Source of the DNA: Campylorhamphus procurvoides
Taxonomy: Eukaryota; Chordata; Aves; Passeriformes; Dendrocolaptidae
Direction: 5' to 3'
Length of the DNA: 64,000 bases
NCBI GenBank assembly: GCA_013396655.1
Contig: WBMV01003268.1
Location: 57,797-121,796, forward strand
This document shows, piece by piece, positions 46,501-59,970 of the stretch. The position numbers were made by a program, and so were the translations under genes. Numbering within the stretch: position 1 is the stretch's first letter; every line of letters starts with the position of its first letter. The notes under the pieces are model-generated. The model was not told where the DNA came from, did no database searches, and saw only the letters and a program-made list of their open reading frames with translations.

Positions 46501-47009
46501 CACCTCCTCCCCGTGTCCATATGGAATAGGAAGAGATGGAGGTGAAGCCACCACTGAGGGTTCTTGCAGCACCTCCAACCCATGACTGACTTTATAGAAT
46601 ATAAATAGACCTGAGGTCAAAGAGGTGCTTTGGGACTGGAGTTGCCAGCACTGGTTTTTATGTTGTGGAATTGCTGGGAGCGAAAAGTTTCCACAAACTG
46701 GGAATTCATCTGTCATTTTTGCCTCCACCCACCCAAAAAGTGAAAGCTTCGCTGTCCTTGCCGGGTTAAGGTTGAATCCAGGGGCTCACAGGGGTGTGCT
46801 GTTACTTGATGTGAAGGGAATAAAAATAGCCATGCCCTGCTCTGGGGGAAGCTGGGGAATAATCTTTGTCAGCTTATTCAACCACAGAGATCAGGTTGGG
46901 AGGAAATGCTCTGCCAAGGTGCTCTGGACTCTGCTGATGGGGCTGCAGCTTCCTGGGATGACTGGGGGCTGTGCATTCTGCCCAGCTTTGTCCCCTCTGC
47001 GTGTCCCTC

Positions 47010-47340
47010 CTCCCTCCTGGGTTAAGATCACTGATCTAATTGGCAGCCACAAAGGGCAGGCAGGCTGTGAACAAAACCTGCTCGTGTATCATTTGCATCC
47101 CTCTAAATTGCATTGTTTGTGCAGCTGCTCGGCCGAGTCGTCCACAGGGTTTATTTTTGGCCCCAGAGGAAACAGAGATGAGTTTTCTCTCTGGCAGGGC
47201 AGATGCAAGATCAAAGAATCATACACGCAGCCCAGAGAGGCCAATGTCTCTGCTAAATGTGTCCTGATGGGGGCAAGATTATTAATAAAGCAACTCTTGA
47301 GATGATAAGCCACTGTTATAAGAGGCAGAGGCTTTGCCAA
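47010..47340. promoter_or_regulatory. Candidate intronic enhancer
   Basis: Repeat-free block with CACTGATCTAATTGGCAGCC, ATCATTTGCATCC (OCT-like ATTTGCAT), AGATCAAAG at 47208-47216 (TCF/LEF-like) and AAGATTATTAATAAAGC. BARX2 is known to be linked to Wnt signalling in muscle progenitors, which makes the TCF-like site of interest. Conservation was not tested. Confidence 0.35.
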
Positions 47341-49349
47341 GACGTGGCAGGTCCCTTTCAGGTTAATGGTGCTTGCTGAACCCCCCTTTCATTCCAGCCA
47401 GGAGGGAAAGAGGGGGATGTCTGTATGGTTTAAACACTGATCTATTCTCCTAAGGAGAAAAAAGCCTTTTCCAAAGGATCCATCAGGCCAAATTTGCCCG
47501 GTGTGGTGCTGAGGAACAATGGCACTCTCTTCCTTCCCACGTGTCGCTCGCAGTGTGTCGGAAGGCTGGTGGTTCTGGCCAGCTCTTATTTATGGAGCTC
47601 ACACAAGGGTGGGCTGGAGGGACCTGAAGAGGGCTTTTGTGTGCAGGGCCAGTCAGCTGGGCCAGGCTGCTGTTGGCTTGGGGATGTTGTGATAATAATT
47701 AACCGAGCAGGAAACGAGGCGCTGACTGATTCGTGCCTTTGAACTGGGAGAGACGCGGTGAAACCCTGAGAGAAGGCAGATTTCTTTATTGGATGTGTGA
47801 GGGTGTAAGAGTGGCCACAATGTGTGAGCCCAGAGTGCAGATAGACCCAGAGCTTGGGCAGGGGCCAGGGAGGGATGCTCAGGGAGCCCTGGAAAACCCA
47901 GAACAGGATTTACCCTTCCACTAATCCCCCCCTCTGGGATCCGATGAGCTGTTTCTCCAGCCAAGTCCAAGTCCAGCTCCCTGACCAGTGACACCATCTG
48001 GACAGAGGGCTGCATTTGGCCTCCTGCATCATTCCCTGGTGTCCCCTGATGTCTGGCCATGTCTGTCAGCAGGAGAGACAGAAACCTGTTGCAACCTGAG
48101 CTGAGAGTTGTGTCATCTCAGCACCGTGTTCCTCCTCCAGCCCAACAGCCCAGAGCAGGCACCCTGTAAATCAACCCCTTAGAGCTGTTCCCTCTGTCAT
48201 CCTTTGGCAGCTCCTCTTTTTAAATCCAAGTGCAAGGGCTGAGGAGCTCTGGAGCTGAGCCTGACCCTTGGGAACAGGGGACACTTGGCTGAAGTGCTCA
48301 ACAGAGCTCAGTTCAAAGGGAAGAGCTCCAAGGTGATGGTTAATGGAGCCCAAGTGTCCCTTGGGATAGATGTGGTCCATGGGCCAGTGACCATCCCAGG
48401 AATTGCCCTGTCCTGGCACTCCTGGGCTTCTGCTGGGGTTTATTTCCCTGGGATTGGTGTGACCTGCTCTTGGAACTCCCTTGGAGTGCAGCGGGGAGGG
48501 TCTGGAATGGACCTTCACTTCCAAACCCACCATCCCTGGGGAGGTGCTTCCAGCTCTGATGGCCTTGGGCCCATTTATCCTACCAGGAGATCTTAGGGCA
48601 GGTCTGCTTGGGTTCAGTTTTCCCCTCCCACTGAGTAGGAAATCCTACAGGAATCATGAGTTGAGGAATCCCAGACAGAATCCCTTCTGTGGAGCTCAGA
48701 GCAAGAGCAGGACCCCTCAGTTTGGCTGCAGGGTGTGGATTTGAGTCAAGGGGGGCTCCCGCCCTAAAGGCAGGTTGTCATTTGGGTTCTTGAAGCAGAA
48801 TAATTCAGAATAAAGGAGCTCTGTGTGCTCTGATTCATTCTCCACTGATGAAGCCACGCTTGCTGCAAAGGGTTTCTTGAGTGCTGGCCAAATAGATTCT
48901 TTAAATGCTTCTTTAAAACAAAATAAATCTCCTTTAGATATAAATTTTCCCCTCCACTGAGGACCTGACAAGGTGCTGGCACACTCCCCAGCTTGACAGG
49001 CAGCCTGGAAGAAAGGCTGCTGTGTGCAAGGAGGGCACCCAGGTGGTGCTGGCTGTGTCCCTCCACAAACTGGGGGCAAACTGGGCTTTGCTGGGACACC
49101 CACGGCACAGTGACAGCCCCAGGACTGATGTTCCCACTGCCAGGTGCATTCCCATCTCCTGCCTCTCCCTTGGCACTGGGTAAAGGCAGCTTGTCAGAAT
49201 GGCCACCACCATGCCAGGGATGCCCTGGTGCCACCCCTGGAGCCACTGGTGCTGGGGGTGAGCTGTGGGATGTGGTTTTTAGGTGGATAATTGCCCCACA
49301 ACCAGGCAGGGTGTCCCACACCTCCCCCTGGGTCTCATTCAGGTTGGGT
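47341..49349. other. Intron sequence, no feature resolved
   Basis: GC-moderate sequence with chance frames on both strands (for example 48764-49321 minus) and no recognisable repeat or exon. Confidence 0.4.
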
Positions 49350-49565
49350 CTGGGGCTCCTTAGTTATTCAAGGCCAATTACCGTGTGTAAAAAACCCCAA
49401 TACGGAGATCAAATGTCCTAATTAAGTGAGGGTAATTGTCTCTCTGGTTGGTTTTTGTGGAGGCCCGAGGCACGCACGCCTCTCATCCTGCAAACTTATT
49501 AATTACTGTCATTATGTGGAAGTTGTACAGAAACGTGGGGTTGATAAACTGCTAATGGGGACAGG
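49350..49565. promoter_or_regulatory. Candidate intronic regulatory element
   Basis: Short repeat-free block with TTAGTTATTCAAGGCCAATT, GTCCTAATTAAGTGAGGGTA and CTTATTAATTACTGTCATTA. Several homeodomain-type cores and a CCAAT lie within about 200 bp. Inference from motif density. Confidence 0.33.
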
Positions 49566-52500
49566 CTGGGAAAGGAAATCCTGGATCTCACAGCTCCGAG
49601 GCCTGAGGAATTTCACTCGTGGCTTTGAAATTGGGCTGGAACCTGCACCCTGGGACACCCTAATTTAACATTTACAGACATCAGTGCTCGTGTTTGCACC
49701 AGGTTCAGCTGGAAACCCTCTCCCTCGTGGAGCTCAGAGAGCAGAAAAGGGGCTGTTCTCCCAGGGGATGTAAAACAGGACCCCTGGATGAGCCCAAATT
49801 TCCCCCCACCTGAGAAGGTGATGTCACAACTTGCCATTGGATCAGATGTCACTTCTTCCTGCCACTCACACGTGGTGTAGGTCCTGAAGAACCGGCCTTC
49901 GGTCTGAAGGCTGGGCTAAAATTAGCTGCACTAATTAGCTTTTTTCCCCCTTATTTTCTGTTTCCCTTCAGTGGGTGGAATCCTGGTCCCACTGAAGCTC
50001 GTGGGTGTTTTGCCATGGCCACCAGTTGGGTCTGGAGTCCTCCCCAGTGAGAAGAAGGGAGGAATATTTAATTTTTTAATTTTTGCAAGACTCATGGCCC
50101 TTGTCGGACTAACAGTGAAAATGGAACATGGTGTGAGCTGTACCTGCAGTCCTTGGTGGGGGAGCACTTGAACTTCCCTCCAAGGAACCTCTCTGATGCT
50201 ATTTTGGGGCCCCAGCAGTGTCTGTTCGTGTTCCAGCTCTGCACTTAAGATCTCAGGCTTGAGTGTTCTGCCTTCCTGCAGCCTCCGTGACACCATTCCC
50301 ATGGAAATTTGGTCTCGGGGCATTTGGGCTGAGCCTCAAGACTATTTTTGGAGGCTTTCAGAATGTTCCAGAAGTGCCCTTCACCTCTGCTCCTGTGCAG
50401 AGACTTTGGCTCCTGCTTAGAACAAACTGGTTTTCACGTGTAACCAAAGAAAAAGGAGAACAAGCAGAAAAACAAACCCAAAGACAATTCTCCTCTCCCT
50501 AAACAGGGTTAACTCTCACAGACTGAGCTCTGAGTGCTGCAGAAGAATGGCAATAAAGAGCATTTTCAAGCACTCCCAGCTCCAGGATTCCTCTTTAATA
50601 TGTAATAATGACAGAAAAATCTGATTATAGAGCTGAGAAACGGCACCTGTAAAAGCTCTGAGGATCTCCTGCAGGTTTTCCAGCTATTGCAATATTCAAA
50701 GAGGTGTCAGAGGTGTAAAAGGGTATCTGAGGGTTGTCTTACAGTAAGACTAGAGAGAATGAGAAGACAATCAGTGTGTGACCTGGTGGCTACAAAGGGT
50801 TTCTGGATTGTCCCAGGTCCCTGCTCAGCTCTGGCTCTGATCCATGGGAATGGCCCGACTGGAAAATCCCAGCTTTTGGGGCTCTGTGGTGGGAACAGGC
50901 CATGTCAGGCACTCCCCACTGAACAAACAGTGGGTGGTTCAGCTCCTTCTCAACATTTCCTTGCTTCTTTTGCTTCCTTTGCTCCACTCAGGGCTTGCTC
51001 CTCCCTGGCAGGAGCTGCTGCTCCTGCAGCAAAATGCAGCTCTTTGCTAAATGAACTCGACTCCTTCTCGGTTCCCTTTTGTTTTGACACTCAGGAGATG
51101 ATGGATTTATAGACCTTCCTGAGTCGTAAGTTCATTTTCTTTTCTTATTTACCTTTCAGAGCAGCCCGTTCTGACTGAGATCTCATTCTGCCTCCGAGCA
51201 GGGCTGACCTGCCAAGAGGAGCTGATCCATAAATCTTTCCTTCCTTTTGCTTCCTTTCTTTCTAAAACAGCATTAGCTGAGTTTGCCTGGGAGGAAAACT
51301 GTTCTGCCATGGCCAGCAGTCAAACAGTGCAACTAATTAGTGCTTTCCCTTTTCCCTTCCCTTCAGTCTGTGTCTGCTGGGCTTGAAAGTCAGCCAGGGA
51401 GGAGGAGGAGGGAGGGGAAAAGAAGGGGGAAAGCATTGTTTGAAGTATTTATTTTTAATTAAAACGTTTGCAAGGTGATTTGGTGTAGTGGTGGTGACAC
51501 ACACACTGTGTCATGTCTAGTGGTCAGAAGAAATTTGAGGAGGTGGATCAGGTTGGTCACTTTGGTCTAACACCTGAAAAACAAAACAAGGAGGAAAAAA
51601 ACCATCTTTGGACAGATTAAATCACAATAGATTTATAGGACAAATACTTTACATATAACTAGGAAACAGGAGTTCAAGGTTCTCCCAGACCTGCGTGGTT
51701 TGAGGGAGTCAATTCATTTCAAGGTGCTGTGGTCAGTGCCTGGAGCAGATCTCTTATTCACTGTGCAGTGCCTGCCAACACAGATACATTTAAATAGCAA
51801 AGCAAAATGCTTTGAGATCATAGAAAACACTCTGCAGATCCAATGTCCTTTTTATTTTTAGCTCTTGGTTGCTTTTAGCAGCAGAGTGGCCAGATGTTAA
51901 CCTGATGGGATGGACAAGGGCCTTCTTGCTGCTTGAAACTCGGATTATTCAGCTCCTTAAAAAAGAACTGCAGGAAACACTCTGTTGTGGAGGCAGCACT
52001 CCCTGAGTGAGTGAAGGATGGATCACACCAATATTTCCCAACCATTTAGCAGCAAGGCTACCCCAGGACCATTCCAACAGATAAAATTGGGATTTTTTTC
52101 TGTCTGAGGCCACTGTCCCTGTGAAGAGTCTGAGTCCCAAACCACTGGTGGCTCTGCTGGTGCACTGGGGGGCTCTTGGTAGTGTTTGAAGGAGACAATA
52201 AACCACATGGGGTGTGTTTCTGGGGCAGCAATTTCCTCCTTTTCTGGCTGTTGTGGGAAGTTTTTTGGCTCCCATGGGTTGGGATTGGGAAAGGTGCTCA
52301 GGCAGCCCTGCAGGTGAGGACCCAGGGAAACTCCAGCAGCTGGAACTGCTGGGAAAGGCAGGGTTGGAGAGGAAGGAGCTTTTCACTTCCATCCATCCCA
52401 TCCCAGGAGACAGAGCGTGTCCCAACAGTGCTGAGCAGACACCAGCTGCTTGCCAGCCTTTAATTTGTTGAAGATTAGGAAATTACTCCGTTCCTCCACC

Positions 52501-55500
52501 GTGGCAGTCTGGAAATGCCTTTGAACTCCGGGGGATGGGAAGTTTAGGAGATGAAGCCTCAGATTTCACCGTGTTTGGAAGGCAAGGCTTTCTCAGGGTG
52601 AGAACTGTACGGATGGTTTGAGGGGACTCATGGCCATGGAGACAATGGGCTGGCTCAGCTTCAGCTCCCCTGAACCCTGGGATAAGTGGATCCAGAGCAG
52701 GGCACTGAACTTGGACTTTTTATTTTGGGCTCCAAAATCTGGCTGGGGTAAAGCAGAGCTCGGCTGGTTCTGGTTTGTTGTGCCTGCTAAAGCATTGCCC
52801 CCTTTCTGAGCTGCATCTTTGCCCCCAAGGAAACATCTGCAGCCTCATCCCCCATCTCTCTCTAGATGTCCCCTTTGCTCCCTGCCCCCTGTCCCCTGTC
52901 CCAACTCAGGCTGAGGGCAGAAAGCTGAGCCTGGCTCAGCTGGGCTCAACCCCAGCGGGTGATTTCATTATTTACACTGGTTTCCAAGAGCACTGGCACA
53001 ACTGGTGGTGTCAAACCATGAGCAAAGGCTTCTCTTAGGAGCACGGAGGACAAACCAGTCCTGTCCCCCACCTGGAGCTCGAAGCAGCCCAGCAGTTGCA
53101 GGACCATGACGTGCACAGAGGTTGCAGAAGGGGCCGTAAATAAATTGGTGTCGTGACGTGGGCCCCAAAAATAATCCTGTGCTGAGCCTTGCTGAGTGTT
53201 TGGCCAGGGCACAGCTGCTGGATCTTCTGGGGAAATGGATCCCCTCCTTCAGGTGCTCAACACTTGGGAACATGGGCTGGGACAAGCCTGCTGTCATCTG
53301 CTTCTCTAAGGCTGCAAAAACAGGCTGCTGAGCTGGGAAGGAGCAAAGCAGGGCTTTTATTTCATGCTGATCCCATGGATTGTCAATAAAACAGCCTGGA
53401 GAGGCTTTTCTCTTTGGTGAAGGCAGGTTCTGAACTCTGGGGCCATTGCAACTCTCCTCACTCCAGGCTGCAGTGCCATGCAGGAAAGCAGATAGCCCTG
53501 ACTGCTCTGATATCAAATGGCTTTTGAAGAGGGTTCCTTGTCAAAACCCGGAGGTTTCAGTCACTTGGAGCCTTGCAGGGTATTCTGAGCCCGGGTGATT
53601 TATTACCCCTTAGCAATCCTGGAGAGCCCTGCTGGAAATATATGGGAATACAAGGGTATCAATGAACCAGTGCCAGAAGCCCCCAGGAGCAAGGCCAGGA
53701 GTGGGGATGAAGCTGTGGGAGAAGGCTCAGAGGAGCTCTGTGATGGACAGGTTCAACCAGGAGCCCAAAACAGTGGGAGCAGAGGGGACTGAGGGCTGTG
53801 AAGCCTCTTCTCTCAGAGTTTCAGTGAACAAGGGCAGGATCTCATCCCAGGTGGAGACCCTTGGCAGCCCCAGGAACACCTCTGGTGGTGGAGGTGGCCC
53901 CAGAGCTCCTGCAGAGGACTCTGGCAATGAGGAGCCCTTTGAGGAGGGAAGAGGGGCTGGTTCTTCTTGGAATATTTGGCTGCAAGAGGGGAATTGGGCT
54001 GTTCCTTTGGGGGGTTGGTGTGTTTTTGTTATCCCCTGGTATCACAGGGTGCAGAACTCTCAGAGAGCACAGAATTTGTCATGTAAAGCAAAGGACAGTG
54101 AGCTCTGTCCTAATTTATGGTCTTTGAATAGCCACAGAAGTTGTAAATCGAGGCAGTTCCTGCCAGGTTACTCAGCAAGGCTGTAGATCAGCACAGATCC
54201 ACGGAAAGGAAAGGTAGATGAAGCTCTACACAAGCTCAAGGTTGGCTGGGCAGTTCTCATCTCACCTCTTGAGTACTTCCTTTGGGGTCTAAGTGGAAGA
54301 CTTTCAGTTTAATGGAAATCTTTTTATTTTCAGCATTGGAGAGGTGTCAGGAGAAAGCAAGACCCAAGTCCCAGTGTTCCCAAGCCCCGGTCTGTAGTTC
54401 CAGTCGTGCCTACACCCCAGTCTGTTGGGATCCACAGGGTTTGGGCAATACTTTCCCAAACTTTCTTTGGGAGGGGCTGGATTTTGCACAGCTTGCAGTG
54501 GCTGTGGAGGTTCTTTGGTGTTCCCTGAGCACCACAGCCCTCCTGGGACCTGGAGTTTGGGATCACAACCCTTCACTGGAGCAGGAGGGTAAGGAATACA
54601 GGTCACCAGCAGGCCAGGCTGGCAACTCCTCTCCTCCCCAGCGAGGAGTTACTCACCACAAGAGACTCCCTGAGCTCTGCAGCTCATTCTTCTCCTTGGT
54701 GGTGATTCATGGGGAGGGTTTCCCAACCAGCCCCGCTGGGGTAATTCGTTCCTTTCCACAGCACCATTTATCTCAAGATCTCCCAATGCTTTATGTACCT
54801 TCAGCTTTAATCCATGTTTTACCACCAGGGAAGGAGGTGAGGAGGATCATTTCCATCTGGCAAATGAGGGCAGGAAAGTGGCTTGCCCAAGACTCTGCAG
54901 GTTGGTTGCAAGGCTGTGGATCTGACAGTTTCCCATACGTGGCCCCGTTTCCCTGCCCGGATTTGAAAGGAACATTTGATTTCCTGGGGCTAAGGCTGAG
55001 CAGGGATCTGCTACAGCTGGAAATCAGGTGGCCTGGTGTGAATCAGAACTTCCTCCAGTGCTTGGGAATGTTTGGATTTGTCATCCCAGAACGGCCCTGA
55101 CCTGAAAGGATTGGAGCAGAACTGGTTTGGTTGTAGGGCTGGGATCAGCTGCTTGCTGTAGGATGTGGAGTTAAGAGTGAGTGAAGGACACTTGGGATAT
55201 ATCCATATGGTTGGTGGGGTCAGTGTGGAGAGTGGAGGATGAAGGTGTGACTCTTGTGATGCAGGGGGTGAGTTGTGACTTGAGCTCTGTTGTCTCGTGG
55301 CTGGAAGGGGAGAGGAGGTGACTGTCTCAAGTGAGCCCTGTCCAGGTGTCCATGGGGACAGATTCCAACCTCTGATGGAGTTTGACCTCTTAATTAGGCA
55401 TGACTTCAGTGGTGTGTCTCCTGAAAAGAGAAACACCAGCCAGTGGAAAGGCAGCTCTTCCTTCCCCTGGGCCAGGGAAATGCACAGCAAGACTCCCAGC

Positions 55501-55815
55501 CCAAGGAAAGCCGTGCAGTTTGGGACAAGGGACCTCTGGAGACCACCCAGTCCAGGCAGGGCAGGGTGACCTAGAGCAGGTGACACAGGAATCCATCCAC
55601 CTGGGAAGGAACAGGTCCAGAGAGGGGAACGGACCTGCTTGTGGTCCTTTGGGGCTGCTCCTTTGCAGGGCTATGGGCTGGACCTTCTGACCCTTCCAAG
55701 CCCTCATCTCCTGGGGTTTGGCAGGGCCAGCAGAGCAATGCCCACCTCCCTGCTGTCCCCAAGGACACCTTGCTGCTGAACTCACCTTCCTCCCCTCTCC
55801 TTTCCTCCCTGCCAG
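49566..55815. other. Distal intron 1, no gene seen
   Basis: Six kilobases up to exon 2 with no recognisable transposon, array or exon. The 272-codon frame at 54282-55100 has no recognisable domain. About 51100-51480 is AT- and TTCC-rich without a clear signal. Confidence 0.4.
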
Positions 55816-56104
55816 GCTCGCCCTCTCTGCGGGCATACCCCCTCATCTCCGTCATCACCAGGCAGCCCTCCGTGGTGCCCCACCTGCTCCCAGCTGGCAC
55901 CAGCCCCCGGGCACTGCCAGCACAGCCTTCCCCAGGCTCAGAGCACCCCAACAGCGAGGCTCCTGGCAGCAGCGAGTCGGAGGCAGAGCAGCCCACGCCC
56001 AGGGTGAAGAAGCCGCGCCGCAGTAGGACCATCTTCACCGAGATCCAGCTCATGGGGCTGGAGAAGAAGTTCCAGAAGCAGAAGTATCTCTCCACCCCAG
56101 ACAG
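55816..56104 (+). CDS. BARX2: BARX2 exon 2 (residues 70-166, first half of the homeodomain)
   Basis: Acceptor CCCTGCCAG and donor GTAGGT bound a 289-bp exon (phase 1 in, phase 2 out). It encodes [19 protein letters not shown], a BARX2-type block, then a Pro/Ala/Ser-rich linker where birds and mammals differ. [19 protein letters not shown] follows, leading into homeodomain helix 1. The homeodomain starts at Pro136; Arg140 (position 5) enters the minor groove, and Leu151 and Phe155 (positions 16 and 20) are the helix 1 core. The exon ends in YLSTPDR, with the Arg codon split by intron 2. The frame is open for some distance upstream of the acceptor, but that part is intron because the splice site restores the conserved junction. 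Confidence 0.96.
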
Positions 56105-56227
56105 GTAGGTCAGGTGCTGGCAGCAGGGCAGGGATGAGCAGGAGGGATGCTTGGTCTGTGATATAGGTGGGTGCTGCCTGCTGGATCCATGGGGATGGCT
56201 CTGCAGTGGCCAAGGCCATGGGCAGAT

Positions 56228-56375
56228 CATAAAATCATGGAAGAACCTGAGCTGGAAGGGACCCACAGGACCATCCAGTCCAACCCCTGGCCCTGCACAG
56301 GCACCCCAACCACCCCAGCCTGTGCTGAGAGCCTTGGCCAAACCCTCTGCAGCTCCATGGGATGGCACCAAAGGA
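56228..56375 (-). mobile_element. CR1 LINE 3' fragment
   Basis: On the minus strand. The plus strand shows AAAATCATGGAAGAACCTGA, GCTGGAAGGGACCCACAGGA, CATCCAGTCCAACCCCTGGC and CCTGCACAGGCACCCCAACC. This matches the same CR1 type as the copy at 16060 but inverted. It lies 120 bp into intron 2 of BARX2. Confidence 0.92.
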
Positions 56376-56512
56376 GAACAAACCCACCCTGGAGTCGCTG
56401 AGATTTTGATAAAACTTGAAGCACAACGACCTCAACCCTCCAAGGTCTCCCCTTTCATGGTGCAGATTCCCCCAGGTCACCCAAAGGTGGACAGCCCTCA
56501 GTTTGACCTGCA

Positions 56513-56618
56513 GCCTCCAAAGGCACAGGCAGGTTCCTTGTCCTTGGAAAACACAGCCAGGGATGCCTGGAGTGGATTTCTGCCTCCAAAGGCACAAGCA
56601 GGTTCCTTGTCCTTGGAG
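56513..56618. repeat. Two-copy direct repeat, about 36 bp, 69-bp spacing
   Basis: GCCTCCAAAGGCACAGGCAG followed by GTTCCTTGTCCTTGGA occurs at 56513 and again at about 56582 with a single change (CAGGCAG versus CAAGCAG). Confidence 0.88.
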
Positions 56619-58295
56619 GGAAAAGGGAAGTTCTTGGGGACTCCCTGGTGCCACAAGGGCAAACCAGACTAAGAGAGGCTTTGGCTTTTTTAGAGGTTTT
56701 CAATCCTACTCTGCAAATCTGAATTCTGGGGAAAACACCCACCCAATTCCTGTGTAGCTTAAAAAACCCAGAGAGGGTTTGAGAGGTTCCCCAGCCCTTG
56801 ATGGAAATGGAACTTGGTTTTGAAGGTGGCATCCTCTGCTGCCTGTCCCCAAAGTCCAGGGCCACAGCAAGCCCACATTTCCTGGCCATGACCATCCTGT
56901 CTCACGGAGTTTCAGGGTTCTTACTGCTCTGACCCCTCACAGCTTCACATCACCAGCTGGGTCACACTTGCTGAAGCCCTCGAGGCTGTTAATTAACATT
57001 ATCATGTGACTGTTCATTGGCTTTGTCCCCTTTTGGGGCTGATGAGCAAGTGGTGCCCAGGTGCCACTGCCCCTGTTTGTGTGCCCGGGTTGCCAGGCAG
57101 TGCTGGTGACACAGGTGTGTGGCAAGAGGTGGCACAAGTCAAAGAGTTGGCCAAGCTCCTGGCACTGGGTTGTGCTGGGTGTTCTCTCCTGCAGCTTTGG
57201 GCCTGGAGAGAAGGTTGGACCCCTGGGAGGGCACCTGGTTTATTAGTGGTGAGGGAGGCAATGACTCTGCCACATTCTGCCCTTAAATAACAGCGTTGGC
57301 ATCTTCAGCCAAGGGGGTACAGACATTACGAGGTGGCACAACCAACCTGCAGGTCCAGAGTGATTCCAGAGCTGGGGAGAAGCAGGAATAACATTTCTGA
57401 CATTTCTGACGTGGGGAATGTACAAATATGAGCCTGCTTGGCCCAGGAGCCCAGCTGAAAGCAGACATTTATTATGTGTTCCCCCCTCCAGAGGGAAGGA
57501 AACATTTGCCAAGGGGCAGAATCCAGAACCCTTTGGAATGTGGTTTTTTGGAGCTGTCCCACCTGCAGCACTGGGGTGGCTCCACGGGGCACTTCCCTGG
57601 CACACCGAGCATTCCCAGCCCCATTCCCTGTGCAATCCCATCACAAAACTGCCACATTTGGGGGGAAGGAGCAGGGGTCACTCTGAGCTGCCTTTGCCTC
57701 CTCTCCTGGGGTTTAATATAGAACTAATGAATGGCTTCACATGAGCTTGCCTGGCTTGGAGCTTTGTGGGGGATGAATCAGGATTATGGGCTGTCTGCCA
57801 CACGTACCCTTGAGCTCAACACCCAACTAATAAATTCCCTTATAAGCCTAAATTGCCTACAAGGGCAGAATGCACATGAAATTAGGAGATTTAGAGGGCC
57901 TCCCACTCCATTAGGAATGGGAAAGGATTCTGATCTCTGTGATATAGGTGGTGAAGAAGAAATGTGATGCACAGAGTGGCAAAGGCAGGCTGCTGCTGGT
58001 GTCTGTTCCTGTTTTTCTGGGATGTGATGTCCCTAATTCATGGACAAACGTGCAGTGTCAGCACCTGGAGGGCAGCAGGTTTGTGTTTCTGAGAGGGCAG
58101 GCACACCCTGAGACTTCCAGGAGGAGAAAGAGAACAGAGAGCCTGAAAACTCCTAAATATTCCTGGTTTTTCCATAAGAGCCCCTGTCTTTACATCCCAA
58201 ATTCATGGTATTGACCACTTTTGTGGGACTGTTCTCAAAACATCAGGTCAGAGGGACATTGTTGAATGCTCTTGCAGTGCTGGACTGGCATCTGA

Positions 58296-59147
<852 letters not shown>

Positions 59148-59402
59148 GTGCTGAAGGGGGGACAAGAAGCCCCAACAAAGCCCAAGGGCCGCCCAAAGAA
59201 AAACTCCATCCCCACCTCGGAGGAGATCGAGGCAGAGGAGAAGATGAACAGCCAGGCCCAGAGGCAGGAGCTGGAGGCATCCCAAAGCCCTGAGGAGCCC
59301 AAGCTGGCAGAGGAGAAGCCACAAGAAGTCTCTGTGGAGACAGAGAAGTCTCCAGAACATATATCAGAGCCCTCCTCAGAGGAGACCACACCTCTGAGTT
59401 AA
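59148..59402 (+). CDS. BARX2: BARX2 exon 4 (residues 195-278, C-terminal region)
   Basis: Starts VLKGGQEAPTKPKGRPKKN and continues with SIPTSEEIEAEEKMNSQAQ. The Lys/Arg-rich KPKGRPKK segment after the homeodomain is the basic region shared by BARX1 and BARX2, reported to affect DNA binding and myogenic partner contacts. After it the protein is Glu/Pro/Ser-rich and acidic, the less conserved tail of the family, ending in TTPLS and a TAA stop. The total of 278 residues is near the roughly 279 of mammalian BARX2. BARX2 is known to regulate cell-adhesion genes such as NCAM and L1, limb cartilage and muscle satellite cells; these roles are carried over from chicken and mammals, not seen in the sequence. 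Confidence 0.96.
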   Translation: MLKGGQEAPTKPKGRPKKNSIPTSEEIEAEEKMNSQAQRQELEASQSPEEPKLAEEKPQEVSVETEKSPEHISEPSSEETTPLS

Positions 59403-59457
59403 AAGGGAGAGAGAGAGGAGGGAAAAAGAGAAGCAAAAAAAGAGAAAAACCAAAAGT

Positions 59458-59511
59458 AAATATATATATGTATATATATATTTAAATATGTATGTAAAGG
59501 GGGGTGTGTAC

Positions 59512-59545
<34 letters not shown>

Positions 59546-59546
59546 G
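59458..59546. repeat. TA-rich microsatellite in the 3'UTR
   Basis: Interrupted (TA)n runs with TATGTATG and GGGGGGTGTGTACA inserts, starting about 55 bp after the BARX2 stop codon. In RNA the (UA)n runs can pair with themselves. Confidence 0.95.
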
Positions 59547-59970
59547 TAGACCTTGTGCATAAGTCTAAAGATTGGTCACTTTGTGCCTTTGGGAATCAGC
59601 CATCGTGGGCCAGGTGGGGCAGGGACATCCCATGGGAATGGGGCCAACCTGTCCCTCTGGAGAGAGCCCTGGGATGGGGGCCTGAAGGAGATTCCAGGGA
59701 AAAGCACCCCTGGAGCCCCCAGGGAGGGAGGGAGGCAGAGAGGGTGGTGTGGCTGTGCTGGGGGATGTTCTCTTGGCTTTCTCCTTGCCCTGGAAAGGAG
59801 AGGGTTTGTGCCAATGGACAAAGAGCTTGGGCTGCTCTTGGATCAGGGATGAGGAATGGGAGCTCCATTCCCTCCTGGAACCAGCACTTATCTCTCTTGG
59901 GGTTAAGCCCAACTTAAAAACCCTGCAGAAGGGGCTCAGCCCCCCAGGTTTGCTCTGGCCCAGTGTCAGC

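Larger units (their letters stand above)
32434..55815 (+). other. BARX2: BARX2 intron 1 (23.4 kb)
   Basis: Starts GTAAGAGAG and ends TTTCCTCCCTGCCAG. It is phase 1 and joins exon 1 to exon 2 in frame across a conserved Gly-Ser-Pro-Ser-Leu junction. It holds most of the minisatellites in the gene, a CR1 copy and several candidate regulatory stretches. No other gene is supportable inside it on either strand. Confidence 0.9.

Noticed and set aside
46625..47305. 226-codon + strand frame overlapping the candidate enhancer
   Set aside because: The translation has no family resemblance and the nucleotide features look regulatory rather than coding.
54282..55100. 272-codon + strand frame in intron 1
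   Set aside because: Tested as a possible alternative exon. No recognisable domain and no conserved junction with exon 2; treated as chance.
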